Notes: a model not told the origin generated them from the sequence alone. Shown: positions 45,738 through 55,553, numbered from the stretch's first letter. The stretch is 64,000 nt of DNA from Stakelama pacifica (GCF_004361835.1 NZ_SNWD01000001.1:620001-684000); one strand, 5' to 3'. Translations and numbers: made by a program.

Positions 45738-47072
45738 ATGATAAGAGGCGCTGGAGGCGTCCTGATACTGGCTGGCCTGGCATTATCGATCCCGCTCAAC
45801 GGGGCGAATGCGCAGGCCGGTCCCCGGGTGGCCCCCGATACCCGGCCCCCGACTGGCGCGATGGTTACCCTGCGCAGCGCGGCGCTGGCGGCGCTGACAT
45901 CGCATCCGCGCATCGCAGAGGCGAGCGGCACGCTCGCTTCGCGCCGCGAGGAAATCGACGAAGCGCGCGCGGGCTATTATCCGCGGATCAGCGCGGGACT
46001 TACCGGCGGGTATGACAGCCGCATCCGTGCCTCATGGCGCCCCCGCCCCACCATCTCCGCCGATCAGATGCTGTACGATTTCGGCAAGGTGGCGAGCGCG
46101 GTCGAGGCGGCGCGGGCGGGAACGCGCGAGGGGCGCGCGCAACTGTTTCTGGCGATCGACGATCTGGTCCGCGAAACCGCCTATGCCGTGGTCGAATTGC
46201 AGCGTTCGGCGGCGCTGCGTCAGGTCGCGCTCGATCAGCTGGCAAGCGTCACCGATATCAGCCGCCTCGTCACCGATCGCTATCAGACCGGTGCCGCGAC
46301 CCGTTCCGATGCACTTCAGGCAAAGGCGCGGGTCGAGGATGCGCGCGCCACGCTGGCGCAGATATCAGCGACGCATCAGCGCTGGGCGAGCGCGCTTGCC
46401 TATCTGATGGGGCGCGATCTGCCGGTCGAGCGAGTGGCGATGCAGGAGCCCGACTGGCTGAAGCGCGCCTGCTCGATCACGGGAACCCATCCGGACGAGA
46501 TACCGGCGGTGATGGTGGCGCGGGCCAGGCGCGACCGCGCACGCGCCGACCTTCATCGCGCCCATGCCGATCAATTGCCGACCCTGTCGATCGGCGGCGA
46601 TGCCTCGACCGATATATTTTCGCCGACCTCAGACCGTAGCATCTACAGCGTCGGCCTGAACGTTTCGAGCGAGATTTTCAGCGGCGGCGCGCGCAAGGCG
46701 CGGGCACGCGGCGCCGAATATGCTCTGGGATCGGCCAATGCGGGTATTGCGCGCGCCGAGCTGGAGGCGCGGCGCAACCTTGCCGAAGCGCGCACGCAGG
46801 TGCCGTTGCTGCGTGATCTGCTCGCCACGCTGGAAACCCGCCGCGCCGATATGGCGGAAACCGGACGGCTCTATCGGATGCAATATCTTCAGATGGGGAC
46901 ACGAACGCTGGTCGACCTGCTCAATGCCGAACAGGAATTGCATCAGGTCGGTTTCGACGCAGCGAACACCGCGCACGATCTGCGCCGCCTCGAACTCGAC
47001 TGCCTGTATAATGACGGCGCGCTGCGCACCGCCTTCGATCTCGACCCGCTGGTTGCGGAGATGGCGTCTTGA
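45738..47072 (+). CDS. TolC-family outer-membrane channel of type I secretion
   Basis: A 444-residue protein with a signal peptide (VLILAGLALSIPLNGANA). It has the two-fold helical hairpin pattern of TolC-like proteins: LTSHPRIAEASGTLASRREE IDEARAGYYPRISAGLTGGY, and in the second half QLPTLSIGGDASTDIF. The region YRMQYLQMGTRTLVDLLNAE QELHQVGFDAANTAHDLRRL is typical of LapE/AgGH-type channels dedicated to large adhesins. GGGGAG precedes the ATG. It is the first gene of a coupled four-gene operon, 110 bp after the adhesin. Confidence 0.9.
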   Translation: MIRGAGGVLILAGLALSIPLNGANAQAGPRVAPDTRPPTGAMVTLRSAALAALTSHPRIAEASGTLASRREEIDEARAGYYPRISAGLTGGYDSRIRASWRPRPTISADQMLYDFGKVASAVEAARAGTREGRAQLFLAIDDLVRETAYAVVELQRSAALRQVALDQLASVTDISRLVTDRYQTGAATRSDALQAKARVEDARATLAQISATHQRWASALAYLMGRDLPVERVAMQEPDWLKRACSITGTHPDEIPAVMVARARRDRARADLHRAHADQLPTLSIGGDASTDIFSPTSDRSIYSVGLNVSSEIFSGGARKARARGAEYALGSANAGIARAELEARRNLAEARTQVPLLRDLLATLETRRADMAETGRLYRMQYLQMGTRTLVDLLNAEQELHQVGFDAANTAHDLRRLELDCLYNDGALRTAFDLDPLVAEMAS

Positions 47073-49240
47073 AAGTTACGGTGCAAAGCGACGGCGAGGC
47101 CCGAAGCGATAGCCTGACCCGATGGGTCGACATGCTGCGGATCGTGGCGCGGCAATATCGCCTGCCGCTTTCCGAACAGAGCGCGCGCAATGCGGGTGCA
47201 TGGCAAAGCAGCGAGAGCGAGCAAAAAATGGTCCGCGCCATCGCCCGCGCGAGCGGACTCGGCGTGCGGTTTTCCGATGCGAAAGAGATGCGGCTCACCC
47301 GCTGGCGCCTGCCGCTGATCGCGCGGCTCGACGATGGCGAACTGGCGCTCGTTACCGCCCTCGAAGCGGAAGGCGGGGCGAGCGTCACGCTGTCGGGCGA
47401 TGACGGCATGGCAAGCCGGATGCCGGTGGACCAGCTGCTCGAAAGCACGATTTTCTTCGTGATCCCCCGCCCCGCGCGCTCCGCACCCGATCCGCGCGTC
47501 GATGCCTATATCCGCCCCTATGAGGAGCATTGGCTGCGCCGCATCCTGCTGCGCGATGCTCCTGCTTATGGGCATGTCATGGTCGCATCGATCATCGCCA
47601 ACTGCCTTGCGCTCGCGACCGTGCTGTTTTCGATGCAGGTCTATGACCGGGTCGTTCCGGCCAAATCGATGCCGACCCTCTATATCCTCTTTATCGGGGT
47701 ACTGCTGGCGATCGGGTTCGACTTTCTGCTGCAGCGGCTGCGCATGGAAATCGTCGACGTGCTGGGCAAGCGCGCCGATCTGCGCATGTCGGACCGCGTT
47801 TTCGGCCATGCGCTGCGCGTGCGGACCAGCGCGCGGCCGCGCTCGACCGGCACCTTTATCGCGCAGTTGCGCGACCTCGATCAGGTGCGCGATCTTCTGA
47901 CATCGACTACCGTGGCGGCCATCGCTGACCTGCCCTTTTTCCTGCTGTTCCTCACCATTTTATGGTTCATCGGCGGCGTGCTCGCGCTGGTACCGCTGGG
48001 CGCGGCGGTGCTGCTGGTCGTGCCGGGTATCCTCGCCCAGCGCCGAATGCGCAATTATGCGACGGAGGCGATGCGCGAATCCTCGTTGCGCAACGCGCTG
48101 CTCGTCGAATCGGTGCAGGGGATTGAGGATATCAAGACCCTGCAGGCCGAGGATCGGTTCCAGCAGCAATGGAATCACTATAATTCTGTCTCGGGCGAGG
48201 CTCAGCTGAAGCTGCGAGGGCTGACCAACGGGCTGACCATCTGGACCCGCAATGTGCAGAACGGCGTCTATGCGGGCGTGGTGTTCGTCGGCGCGCCGAT
48301 GGTCATTGCGGGCGATATCACCACCGGCGCGCTGGTCGCGGTTTCGATCCTGGGGTCGCGCATGATGGCCCCGATGGCGCAGGTCAGCCAGCTGCTCAGC
48401 CGCTTTCAGCAGGCACGGATCGCCGCGCAGGGGCTGGACGAGATTATGGCGCTGCCCGTCGATGCGCCCGAGGCCGAGCAGCGCATCCCCCTTCCCGCCA
48501 TTGCAGGCAGCTTCGCGCTGCGTCAGGCGGCGTTCGCATATGGCGAACCGGACGCGCCGCCGGCGCTGACCATCGCCGCACTCGACATCGCGCAGGGGGA
48601 GAAGGTCGGCCTGCTCGGCCGCAACGGCGCGGGCAAATCGACGCTGTTGCAGGGGCTGTCGGGACTGATGCGCCCGGTTGCGGGCGAAGTGCTGATCGAC
48701 GATCTCGCCATGCATCAGGTCGATCCTGCCGATCTGCGCCGCGATATCGGCGTGCTGACTCAGGACAGCCGCCTGTTCCACGGCACCTTGCGCGAAAATC
48801 TGACGCTCGGCGCCCCGCAGGCAAGCGCGCAGGCGATCTGGCAGGCGCTCGCGATGGTCGGTGCCGCGCCGTTCGTGAAGCAGCTTCGCGACGGGCTGGA
48901 ACATGTCGTGCTGGAAGGCGGCAAGGGGCTGTCGGGCGGGCAGGTGCAGACGCTGCTCCTCGCCCGGCTGTTGCTGCGCGATCCCGCCGTTGTGCTGCTC
49001 GACGAACCCACCGCCGCGATGGATGAGACAGCCGAGCGCCAGTTCATTCAGCGGTTCAAACCCTGGGCAGCCGAGCGCACTGTCATCCTCGCCACCCATC
49101 GCATGCGGGTGCTCGATATGGTCGATCGGGTGATCGTCATCGATTCGGGCCGGATCGTCCTCGATCAGCCGCGCGACGCCGCGCTGCGCACCATGCAGCA
49201 GGCAAAGGGGCAGCAGGCAAAAGCGAGTAGCGCGGCATGA
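47069..49240 (+). CDS. type I secretion ABC transporter ATPase/permease (LapB-like)
   Basis: A 723-residue fused transporter. The N-terminal domain of about 150 residues is C39-peptidase-like without an evident catalytic Cys. Membrane segments lie between about 170 and 430. The nucleotide-binding domain has Walker A GRNGAGKST (about residue 517), signature LSGGQ (about 620) and Walker B VVLLDEPTAAMDE (about 641), with the switch His in ATHRM. The start is a TTG overlapping the TolC stop (TTGA at 47069-47072), which suggests translational coupling; the next ATG would remove part of the N-terminal domain. It energises export of the adhesin. Confidence 0.9.
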   Translation: MKVTVQSDGEARSDSLTRWVDMLRIVARQYRLPLSEQSARNAGAWQSSESEQKMVRAIARASGLGVRFSDAKEMRLTRWRLPLIARLDDGELALVTALEAEGGASVTLSGDDGMASRMPVDQLLESTIFFVIPRPARSAPDPRVDAYIRPYEEHWLRRILLRDAPAYGHVMVASIIANCLALATVLFSMQVYDRVVPAKSMPTLYILFIGVLLAIGFDFLLQRLRMEIVDVLGKRADLRMSDRVFGHALRVRTSARPRSTGTFIAQLRDLDQVRDLLTSTTVAAIADLPFFLLFLTILWFIGGVLALVPLGAAVLLVVPGILAQRRMRNYATEAMRESSLRNALLVESVQGIEDIKTLQAEDRFQQQWNHYNSVSGEAQLKLRGLTNGLTIWTRNVQNGVYAGVVFVGAPMVIAGDITTGALVAVSILGSRMMAPMAQVSQLLSRFQQARIAAQGLDEIMALPVDAPEAEQRIPLPAIAGSFALRQAAFAYGEPDAPPALTIAALDIAQGEKVGLLGRNGAGKSTLLQGLSGLMRPVAGEVLIDDLAMHQVDPADLRRDIGVLTQDSRLFHGTLRENLTLGAPQASAQAIWQALAMVGAAPFVKQLRDGLEHVVLEGGKGLSGGQVQTLLLARLLLRDPAVVLLDEPTAAMDETAERQFIQRFKPWAAERTVILATHRMRVLDMVDRVIVIDSGRIVLDQPRDAALRTMQQAKGQQAKASSAA

Positions 49241-50424
49241 GCGCGGCCGCGACCTTCGACGATGACCTGCCCGGCGATGGCGAGCGCCACCGGCTGACCG
49301 GCACCAAAAGGCTGATCTGGGTGCTCGCCGCGCTGTTCGCTGCCGCGCTTGGCTGGGCCTATTTCGCTCAGCTCGACGAAGTCGCGACCGGCACGGGCAA
49401 GGTGGTACCGACCAGCCATGAACAGATCATCCAGTCGCTCGAAGGCGGCATCGTCGCCGAAATGAACGTCCGTCAGGACGATCTGGTACAGCGCGGGCAG
49501 GTGCTCGCCCGGCTCGACCCGACGCAGGCGGGATCGACCGTCGATGAAAGCGCCGCCAAATATCGCGCAGCACTTGCCGCACAGGCGCGGCTCACCGCCG
49601 AAGTGAACGGAACGACGCTCAGTTTCCCCGACGAACTGAACGGCTATGATGCGATCAAACAGAGCGAAGCCCGGCTCTATCGCACTCGCCGTGCCGCGCT
49701 GGAGGATTCGCTCCACCTCATCAACCAGTCGCTGGCGCTGATCAACGATCAGCTCGCGATCGGCGAACGGCTGAGCAAGGTCGGCGCAGCGAGCGATGTC
49801 GAGGTCATTCGCCTGAAGCGCGACCGTGCCGAGATGGCGCTCAAAAAGGCCGATCTGCGCTCGCAATATCTGGTCGAGGCGCGGCAGGATCTGGCGAAGG
49901 TGAGCGAGGATGTCGAATCGCTCGCCCCCGTGGTGCGCGGGCGTTCGGACACGCTCAACCGGCTCACCCTGCGCTCGCCCGTGCGCGGCGTGGTGAAAAG
50001 CGTCGAGGTCGCGACCGTGGGCGGCGTCGTCCCGCCCAATGGCGAGGTGATGCGCATCGTGCCGCGCGACGACCGCCTGCTGATCGAAGCGCGGATTTCG
50101 CCGCGCGACATCGCCTTCATCCATCCGGGTCAGCGGGCGAGCGTCAAAATCTCGGCCTATGATTATTCGATCTATGGCGGACTGGAGGGAGAGGTTTCCA
50201 GCATCTCCCCCGACACGATCCGCGACGAACTGGAGCCGGAAATCTTTTATTATCGCGTGTTCGTGCGCACCGACAGCGATGCGCTGGTCAATGACAAAGG
50301 ACGCAAATTCGCGATCGCTCCGGGCATGGTGGCAACCGTCGACATCCACACCGGCAACAAGACCGTCCTCCAATATCTTCTGAAACCGCTCAACCGGGCG
50401 AATGAGGCGCTGCGCGAACGATGA
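49237..50424 (+). CDS. HlyD-family membrane-fusion adaptor of type I secretion (LapC-like)
   Basis: A 395-residue protein with one N-terminal membrane helix (RLIWVLAALFAAALGWAYFA). A lipoyl-like hairpin reads GKVVPTSHEQIIQSLEGGIV AEMNVRQDDLVQRGQVLARL DP. A long helical hairpin region follows at about residues 105-240, and the beta-barrel part is RLTLRSPVRGVVKSVEVATV GGVVPPNGEVM. Together with the ATPase and TolC-like channel it forms the envelope-spanning exporter. It overlaps both neighbouring genes by 4 bp. Confidence 0.92.
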   Translation: MSAAATFDDDLPGDGERHRLTGTKRLIWVLAALFAAALGWAYFAQLDEVATGTGKVVPTSHEQIIQSLEGGIVAEMNVRQDDLVQRGQVLARLDPTQAGSTVDESAAKYRAALAAQARLTAEVNGTTLSFPDELNGYDAIKQSEARLYRTRRAALEDSLHLINQSLALINDQLAIGERLSKVGAASDVEVIRLKRDRAEMALKKADLRSQYLVEARQDLAKVSEDVESLAPVVRGRSDTLNRLTLRSPVRGVVKSVEVATVGGVVPPNGEVMRIVPRDDRLLIEARISPRDIAFIHPGQRASVKISAYDYSIYGGLEGEVSSISPDTIRDELEPEIFYYRVFVRTDSDALVNDKGRKFAIAPGMVATVDIHTGNKTVLQYLLKPLNRANEALRER

Positions 50425-52556
50425 CCCGAATAGTTTCCGCCACCCGGATCGGGGCCGACCGCCTCGCTCTGCTTGCCCCGCATGCTCTGGCCTGCCCCGT
50501 CCTCACCATCGCCGGGAAGCCGCGCTGCATCCTGTTCGTATCGGCAAGCAACGGCCACGCCCGCGCCACCGTAGTCACCGGTACCGGCCCTGACGGCGCT
50601 TCCGCATGGCACATGGCGATGACCCGGATCGAACAGATCGACGCGCCGCTCGACTGGCTTCGCCTCGACATGGTGCAGGCGGTGGACGAGAGCAGCTGGC
50701 ACGCCTTGCGCGCCCGACTGAACCGCGTGCAGCGCAACCATTTCCGGCTCGGCATTTCGCTCGACAGCCGGTTCGAACATGCTTTCCTCGAAACCGAGCT
50801 CAATGCCAATGCCATGCTGTGCGGCGGCGCGGACAGCGAAACGGCGCAGGTGAACGAAGCCGCTTTTACGCGCTATGCCTGTCGCCGGCATATTCTGGGC
50901 CATGTCGATTTCGGCGATTCGACACCGCTCTGGCTGTTTTCGACCAGAGCGGTCTTCGCGGCAGAGGACGGGCTGGTCCATCCCATCGCCGCCCAAGGGC
51001 GCGATGCGGGGCGGCGCGATATCGCCGGGCCGACGCCCGACCTGCTGCGCGATCTGATCGCCAAAAGCGCGCGCTATCTCGCCGCGCAGGTCAGCGGCGA
51101 CGGTCGCTTCGTCTATGGGCGCGAACCCTGTTCGGGGCGCGAAATGCCAAGCTATAATGCCTGCCACCATGCCGTGGCGCTGCAGGCACTCGTCGAGGCA
51201 TGGGACCTCACCCGCGATCCGCTGTGCCACGCGGCGATCGATCGCGCGATGGAATATCTGCTCGACCGGCTCGTCCGCCCTGCTGTACTTGAATCGGGAA
51301 GCGAGGTTGCGTTTCTGACCGGGGAAAAGGGTGAGGTGCAGCTTGGCGGCACCGCTGCCTGCCTGCTTGCGCTGATCAGCCATGCCGAACGGACCGGATC
51401 GACGCAAAATCGCGCGCTGATGGTGCGCCTCGCCGAGAGCATTCTTTCGATGCAGGACCCGGGGGCCGGCAATTTCACCCGGATGCTCGATTATCGCTCA
51501 CCAGCGATACAGCAGCGTTCCCGCCATCCTGATGAGGACTCAGCAGCGGCCCTAGCTCTCATGCGATTATATGCGCTGACCGGCGACAAGCGGCTGATCG
51601 CGGCGGTGGAACATGCCTGCGCCCATTTCATCCGCACCGAATATCAGCGCGCACCCGATCCATGCCTTTCCCGCTGCCTGGCGGAGCTGGTACGCTATCG
51701 CCCGGAGGAGCGCTATTTCCGCCTCGGCATCGACATGATCGCTGCGCATCCGGATACGGGGGAACGCGCGGCGTCCCCCTCGCCTGCGCTGCTGGAAACG
51801 CTGCTGGCCGGGCGCGACCTGCTGGACCGGCTGAGCGCCACGCCCGAACACCGCCATTTGGTCGATATGGTCGATCGCGCCATGTTCGATCGAAGGCTGC
51901 ACCGTTGCGAACGGGCGTTGATGAATGCTCATTTCTGGCCCGAACTTGCGATGTATTTCCCCAGCCCCGGCGAGATTACGGGCAGTTTTTTCCTTCGGAA
52001 CAAGGGGTTTCGCGTGCGGATCGACGATGTCGGGCAATATGTATCGAGCGCAATCGCCTGTCGCGGCCATCTGGTCGCGGACAGTCCCGAATCCTCGCCT
52101 CGTCCCCAGCCGCGGCAGGCAGGATGCGCTCTCGCGTCACCGCAGCCGCCAAAAGGCTTTTCCCCCCAGTTCTCGCTGCTCGATTTTGCAAGGAAGGTCC
52201 GCGCCGCGCGCGATGCGCATACTGCCGATTTCCCGAAAAACGTCTTTCGCGACAGCGCCTGGGACATGATGATCGAGCTGATGATCGCGCATGAAGAGGG
52301 GCGCAGTCTCTGCATGAAGGATGTCATGCTGGCGGCGAGTGAAACGCCCGCCGGTGCGGCGCGGCGGGTCGACGGCCTTACCGAGGCCGGTCTGGTCCGT
52401 CGTCATGCCGACAATCAGGATCAGCGCCGCATTCACGTATCGCTGACCCCGAAAGGCCATGCCGCCTTCGCCGGATTGCTTCGCGACATGTTTTCGCTGG
52501 GCCCGGTCGATGCAAAGGCGGTACGCTCCCGTGCCGAAAATGAATATCGAACCTGA
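50421..52556 (+). CDS. toroid-like domain fused to MarR-like winged helix, unknown function
   Basis: A 711-residue protein coupled to the adaptor gene by ATGA. Residues 1 to about 210 form an unrecognised domain (HILGHVDFGDSTPLWLFSTR). From about 215 to 560 regularly spaced helices (DLLRDLIAKSARYLAAQVSG, DGRFVYGREPCSGREMPSYN, CHHAVALQALVEAWDLT, LGGTAACLLALISHAER, EDSAAALALMRLYALTGDKR) resemble an (alpha/alpha) toroid as in helical glycosidases and related folds. The last 100 residues resemble a winged helix: NVFRDSAWDMMIELMIAHEE, then KDVMLAASETPAGAARRVDG LTEAGLVRRH and DQRRIHVSLTPKGHAAF, as in sphingomonad MarR-like proteins. No signal peptide is visible, so it is probably cytoplasmic. It could sense a sugar or peptide ligand and control the adhesin operon, or be an enzyme; both are inference. 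Confidence 0.7.
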   Translation: MTRIVSATRIGADRLALLAPHALACPVLTIAGKPRCILFVSASNGHARATVVTGTGPDGASAWHMAMTRIEQIDAPLDWLRLDMVQAVDESSWHALRARLNRVQRNHFRLGISLDSRFEHAFLETELNANAMLCGGADSETAQVNEAAFTRYACRRHILGHVDFGDSTPLWLFSTRAVFAAEDGLVHPIAAQGRDAGRRDIAGPTPDLLRDLIAKSARYLAAQVSGDGRFVYGREPCSGREMPSYNACHHAVALQALVEAWDLTRDPLCHAAIDRAMEYLLDRLVRPAVLESGSEVAFLTGEKGEVQLGGTAACLLALISHAERTGSTQNRALMVRLAESILSMQDPGAGNFTRMLDYRSPAIQQRSRHPDEDSAAALALMRLYALTGDKRLIAAVEHACAHFIRTEYQRAPDPCLSRCLAELVRYRPEERYFRLGIDMIAAHPDTGERAASPSPALLETLLAGRDLLDRLSATPEHRHLVDMVDRAMFDRRLHRCERALMNAHFWPELAMYFPSPGEITGSFFLRNKGFRVRIDDVGQYVSSAIACRGHLVADSPESSPRPQPRQAGCALASPQPPKGFSPQFSLLDFARKVRAARDAHTADFPKNVFRDSAWDMMIELMIAHEEGRSLCMKDVMLAASETPAGAARRVDGLTEAGLVRRHADNQDQRRIHVSLTPKGHAAFAGLLRDMFSLGPVDAKAVRSRAENEYRT

Positions 52557-52757
52557 ACCGCAAGCCTCCGCTCAGCGCCGTTGCCCTCACCGACTGAGGA
52601 CGAGTGGCGTCTACCCGCATATGCTGCAAACGACCCTGCCGCAACGAGCGTTTCGCCGACGAGCCGTGAACAAGACAGCCGCAAATTCAACGGCAGCTAT
52701 CGCCGCACCGGACCTGCAACGGTGTTGTGCCGCCGCACTGCGTGCGATCGTGCGCCA

Positions 52758-53738
52758 TCAGAACCATGCCCTGAGGCCGAGCAGCAGTGAGACCCTGTCC
52801 GTGTCTTCGCCGGCAGCCCGTGCGAAGTCGGCAGTGTCACCGATCTTCGCCTCATATCCGACGCCGATATAGGGCGCGAACTCGCGCGCAAATTCGTATC
52901 GCAGCCGCAATCCGGTCTCGACGGTCGTGATTCCCGCGCCGGTCCTGCGTTCGGGGATGTCCTGTGCCGCGAAGGAAAGTTCCGCCCGGGGCTGCAGGAT
53001 CAGGCGCTGCGTGATGCGCTGGTCATATTCCGCTTCGATCCGTGCGGTCAGGTCGCCCCGGTCCGAAAGGAATGCGGCGGCGTCAAGCTCGAACATATAA
53101 GGGGCGAGGCCCTGCACCCCGAGCACGGCGTGGCCGCGGCTATCCGGTTCGAAGTCATAGCGCACTCCGGACTGCAAGTCGAACCATGGGCCGATCGCGT
53201 GGCTCCACAAGGCCTGTATCTGCGCACTTTCAACACCGCCGCCGAATACGCCTTCGCCCTCGCTCTTGACCCAGAGCTTGTCAGCGTCATTGCCGTACCA
53301 TCCTTGCGCATCCCACAGGTACAGATCCTCGCCCTCACCGCTGCGTACTTCGAATCGTTCGAACATGATGGTGGCGAGCGCGAAATCGTCCATCGTGGCG
53401 AGTTCATCGCGCGAGGGTGCCATGGCGGCCGCGCCGTAGGTCATCTCGGCAGCATGTCGCGGCCCTTGCAGCGCGCGCGGCGGGGGACCGGATGCCGGCG
53501 GCGCGGGCGTCACGCCGTCATGGTCCATATACTCCATGGGTCCGTGCGCCCCCTCATCCATCGCGCCGTGGGACATCGTATGATGTCCGGTATGCCCGAT
53601 ATGCGCCGAGGGGGGCTCTGCCATGGCGGCAGCAGCGTCCCGCTCGTCAGCCGGTGCGGAATGGCCGCTATGCCCGTGGTCCTGCGCGGCGGCGGGCGTC
53701 GCGAGCAGCGCCACAGCGGCGAAGAGCACCGCGCGCAT
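52758..53738 (-). CDS. copB: copper resistance protein B
   Basis: A 326-residue outer-membrane protein with a signal peptide (MRAVLFAAVALLATPAAA). A His/Met-rich N-terminal region of about 80 residues (HGHSGHSAPADE, HIGHTGHHTMSHGAMDEGAH) precedes the CopB barrel: FERFEVRSGEGEDLYLWDAQ GWYGNDADKLWVKSEGEG. The terminal Phe (LLGLRAWF) suits barrel assembly. CopB binds or exports copper at the outer membrane. Its start overlaps the stop of copA. Confidence 0.92.
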   Translation of the reverse strand: MRAVLFAAVALLATPAAAQDHGHSGHSAPADERDAAAAMAEPPSAHIGHTGHHTMSHGAMDEGAHGPMEYMDHDGVTPAPPASGPPPRALQGPRHAAEMTYGAAAMAPSRDELATMDDFALATIMFERFEVRSGEGEDLYLWDAQGWYGNDADKLWVKSEGEGVFGGGVESAQIQALWSHAIGPWFDLQSGVRYDFEPDSRGHAVLGVQGLAPYMFELDAAAFLSDRGDLTARIEAEYDQRITQRLILQPRAELSFAAQDIPERRTGAGITTVETGLRLRYEFAREFAPYIGVGYEAKIGDTADFARAAGEDTDRVSLLLGLRAWF

Positions 53739-55540
53739 CAGAGGTTTCCCGCTTCGGGGAACGGGCGCACCGTCACCACCTGCATCATGCCGGCATGCAT
53801 GTGGTACAGCAGATGGCAGTGAAAGGCCCAGTCACCCGGCTCGTTGGCGGTGAGATCGAAGCTTGCCCTGCTGCCCGGCTGCACGATCAGCGTGTGCTTC
53901 AGGGGCTGGCGCGCGGCATCGACCCCGTTGACCAGCTCGAAAAAATGTCCGTGCAGGTGAATGGGGTGCGCCATCATCGTGTCGTTCACCAGGGTCACAC
54001 GCACCCGCTCGTCATAGCCGAAGCGGATCGGATCTTCGGTCACGGCGGAGAACTTCCGGCCGTCGAACGACCACATATAGCGTTCCATATTGCCGGTGAG
54101 GTGGATCTGAAGGCTGCGTTCGGGCGCGCGAACCGCTCGTGGGTGCCGCGCGACGAGATCGGTGTAGCGCAGCACGCGATGCGACACCGCATCGAGCCCC
54201 AGCCCCGGGAAGTCCATGCGATCCACCGGCATCGGCGCGACCATGTCCACGCCTGTCCCGTTCGCATCAGGCGGAAGTTTCGACAGGTCCCGCATCGAAT
54301 GGTGCATTCCGTGTCGGGCCGTCGCCCCCCGGTTCATCGGAGCACCCGGAGCCGAACCATGCCCGATTCCCGGCCCCTCCGCACGGGCATCGGGGCGCAT
54401 CGCGCCGCCGTTCGCGCCGTCCATGCTCCCCATGCCCATGTCTGCCATGGTGAGCGTAACCGGATCACGCAGCGGCGGGATCGCAGCGCGTTCGCCGGTG
54501 GCAGAGGTCAGCGAAGCTACGGCCATGCCAGACCGGTCCATCGCCTCAGCAACGATCGTGTGCGCGCCCGCGTCGGGCTCCACGATCAGATCGTAGGTTT
54601 CGGCGACGCCGATCTGAAGCTCGTCCACCTCGAAATCGCGCACGTCCTGCCCGTCGGACTGAATGACGGTCAGCGGCACGCCGGGAATGCGAACGTTGAA
54701 AAAGGTCATCGCGCTGCCGTTGATGATCCGCAGCCGCACCCGCTCGCCGGGTACGAACAGGAACTCGAGATCGTCTGAGGGGGCGTGACCGTTGACGAGG
54801 AAGCTATAGGTCGAGCCGGTGACGTCCGAAATGTCGCGCGGATCCATGCGCATGCGGCCCCAGCGGATCCGCTCGGCCAACGGCTGCTTGCCTGCCGTTG
54901 CAGTCTGCCGGTTGTAGTTGAAATACCCATCAGAAATCTTGAGCTTTCGCATCACCTCATGCGGGTGGAGCGGCGTGAACTCGCTCAGCAGGATGATATA
55001 TTCGCGGTCATAACTGCGATCCTCCGGCTCCGCCGGATCGATGATCAGTGGTCCGTAGTGCCCCATCTGCTCCTGTAGCCCCGAGTGGCTGTGCCACCAG
55101 TACGTCCCTGCCTGCCGCACCGGAATTTCGTAGGTGAAGGTCTCCCCCGGCCGGATTCCGGGGAAGCTCACACCGGGCACGCCGTCGAACTGGAACGGTA
55201 CAAGCAATCCGTGCCAGTGGATCGAAGTGTCTTCTTCGAGTTCGTTGGTGACATGGAGCCGGACCGTCCGTCCTTCGCGCAGCCGAAGCATCGGGCCGGG
55301 GATCGTCCCGTTGATGGTGACGGCGTGGCCGGCGCGACCGCCTGCGGCAAAATGGCTGCGACACACCGTCAGCCGGATGTCGTCGCCGTGCAGCGTGTCG
55401 AAACCCTTCGCGGCGTGCCGCAGATCTCCGCGCGCCCAGGCAGGCATCGGCAATGACACGGCGGCGGCAAGGGCGGCGGTCCCGGAAATCAGCCCACGGC
55501 GGGAAAGCGTAAGCTGATCATGTATTTCCTGTCTTCCCAT
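53738..55540 (-). CDS. copA: periplasmic multicopper oxidase CopA
   Basis: A product of 600 residues from the ATG at 55540, preceded by CGGGAG. It has a twin-arginine signal (LSRRGLISGTAALAAAVSLP). Copper ligands are in IHWHGLLVP, TYWWHSHSGLQEQ, HPIHLHGHFFELV and AFHCHLLYHMHAGMM. A Met-rich insert (GMGSMDGANGGAMRPDA, RHGMHHSMRDL) is typical of CopA/PcoA. It oxidises Cu(I) and binds copper in the periplasm. Longer starts (55564, 55645) lie over or beyond the CsoR-like palindrome and have poor ribosome-binding sites. It is followed by copB in the same operon. Confidence 0.93.
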   Translation of the reverse strand: MGRQEIHDQLTLSRRGLISGTAALAAAVSLPMPAWARGDLRHAAKGFDTLHGDDIRLTVCRSHFAAGGRAGHAVTINGTIPGPMLRLREGRTVRLHVTNELEEDTSIHWHGLLVPFQFDGVPGVSFPGIRPGETFTYEIPVRQAGTYWWHSHSGLQEQMGHYGPLIIDPAEPEDRSYDREYIILLSEFTPLHPHEVMRKLKISDGYFNYNRQTATAGKQPLAERIRWGRMRMDPRDISDVTGSTYSFLVNGHAPSDDLEFLFVPGERVRLRIINGSAMTFFNVRIPGVPLTVIQSDGQDVRDFEVDELQIGVAETYDLIVEPDAGAHTIVAEAMDRSGMAVASLTSATGERAAIPPLRDPVTLTMADMGMGSMDGANGGAMRPDARAEGPGIGHGSAPGAPMNRGATARHGMHHSMRDLSKLPPDANGTGVDMVAPMPVDRMDFPGLGLDAVSHRVLRYTDLVARHPRAVRAPERSLQIHLTGNMERYMWSFDGRKFSAVTEDPIRFGYDERVRVTLVNDTMMAHPIHLHGHFFELVNGVDAARQPLKHTLIVQPGSRASFDLTANEPGDWAFHCHLLYHMHAGMMQVVTVRPFPEAGNL

Positions 55541-55553
55541 ATCTCCCGAATAT

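Noticed and set aside
47069..47500. Active C39 peptidase domain in the secretion ATPase
   Set aside because: The N-terminal domain has no Cys in the catalytic position, so it is a peptidase-like domain as in adhesin and RTX exporters, not a protease.
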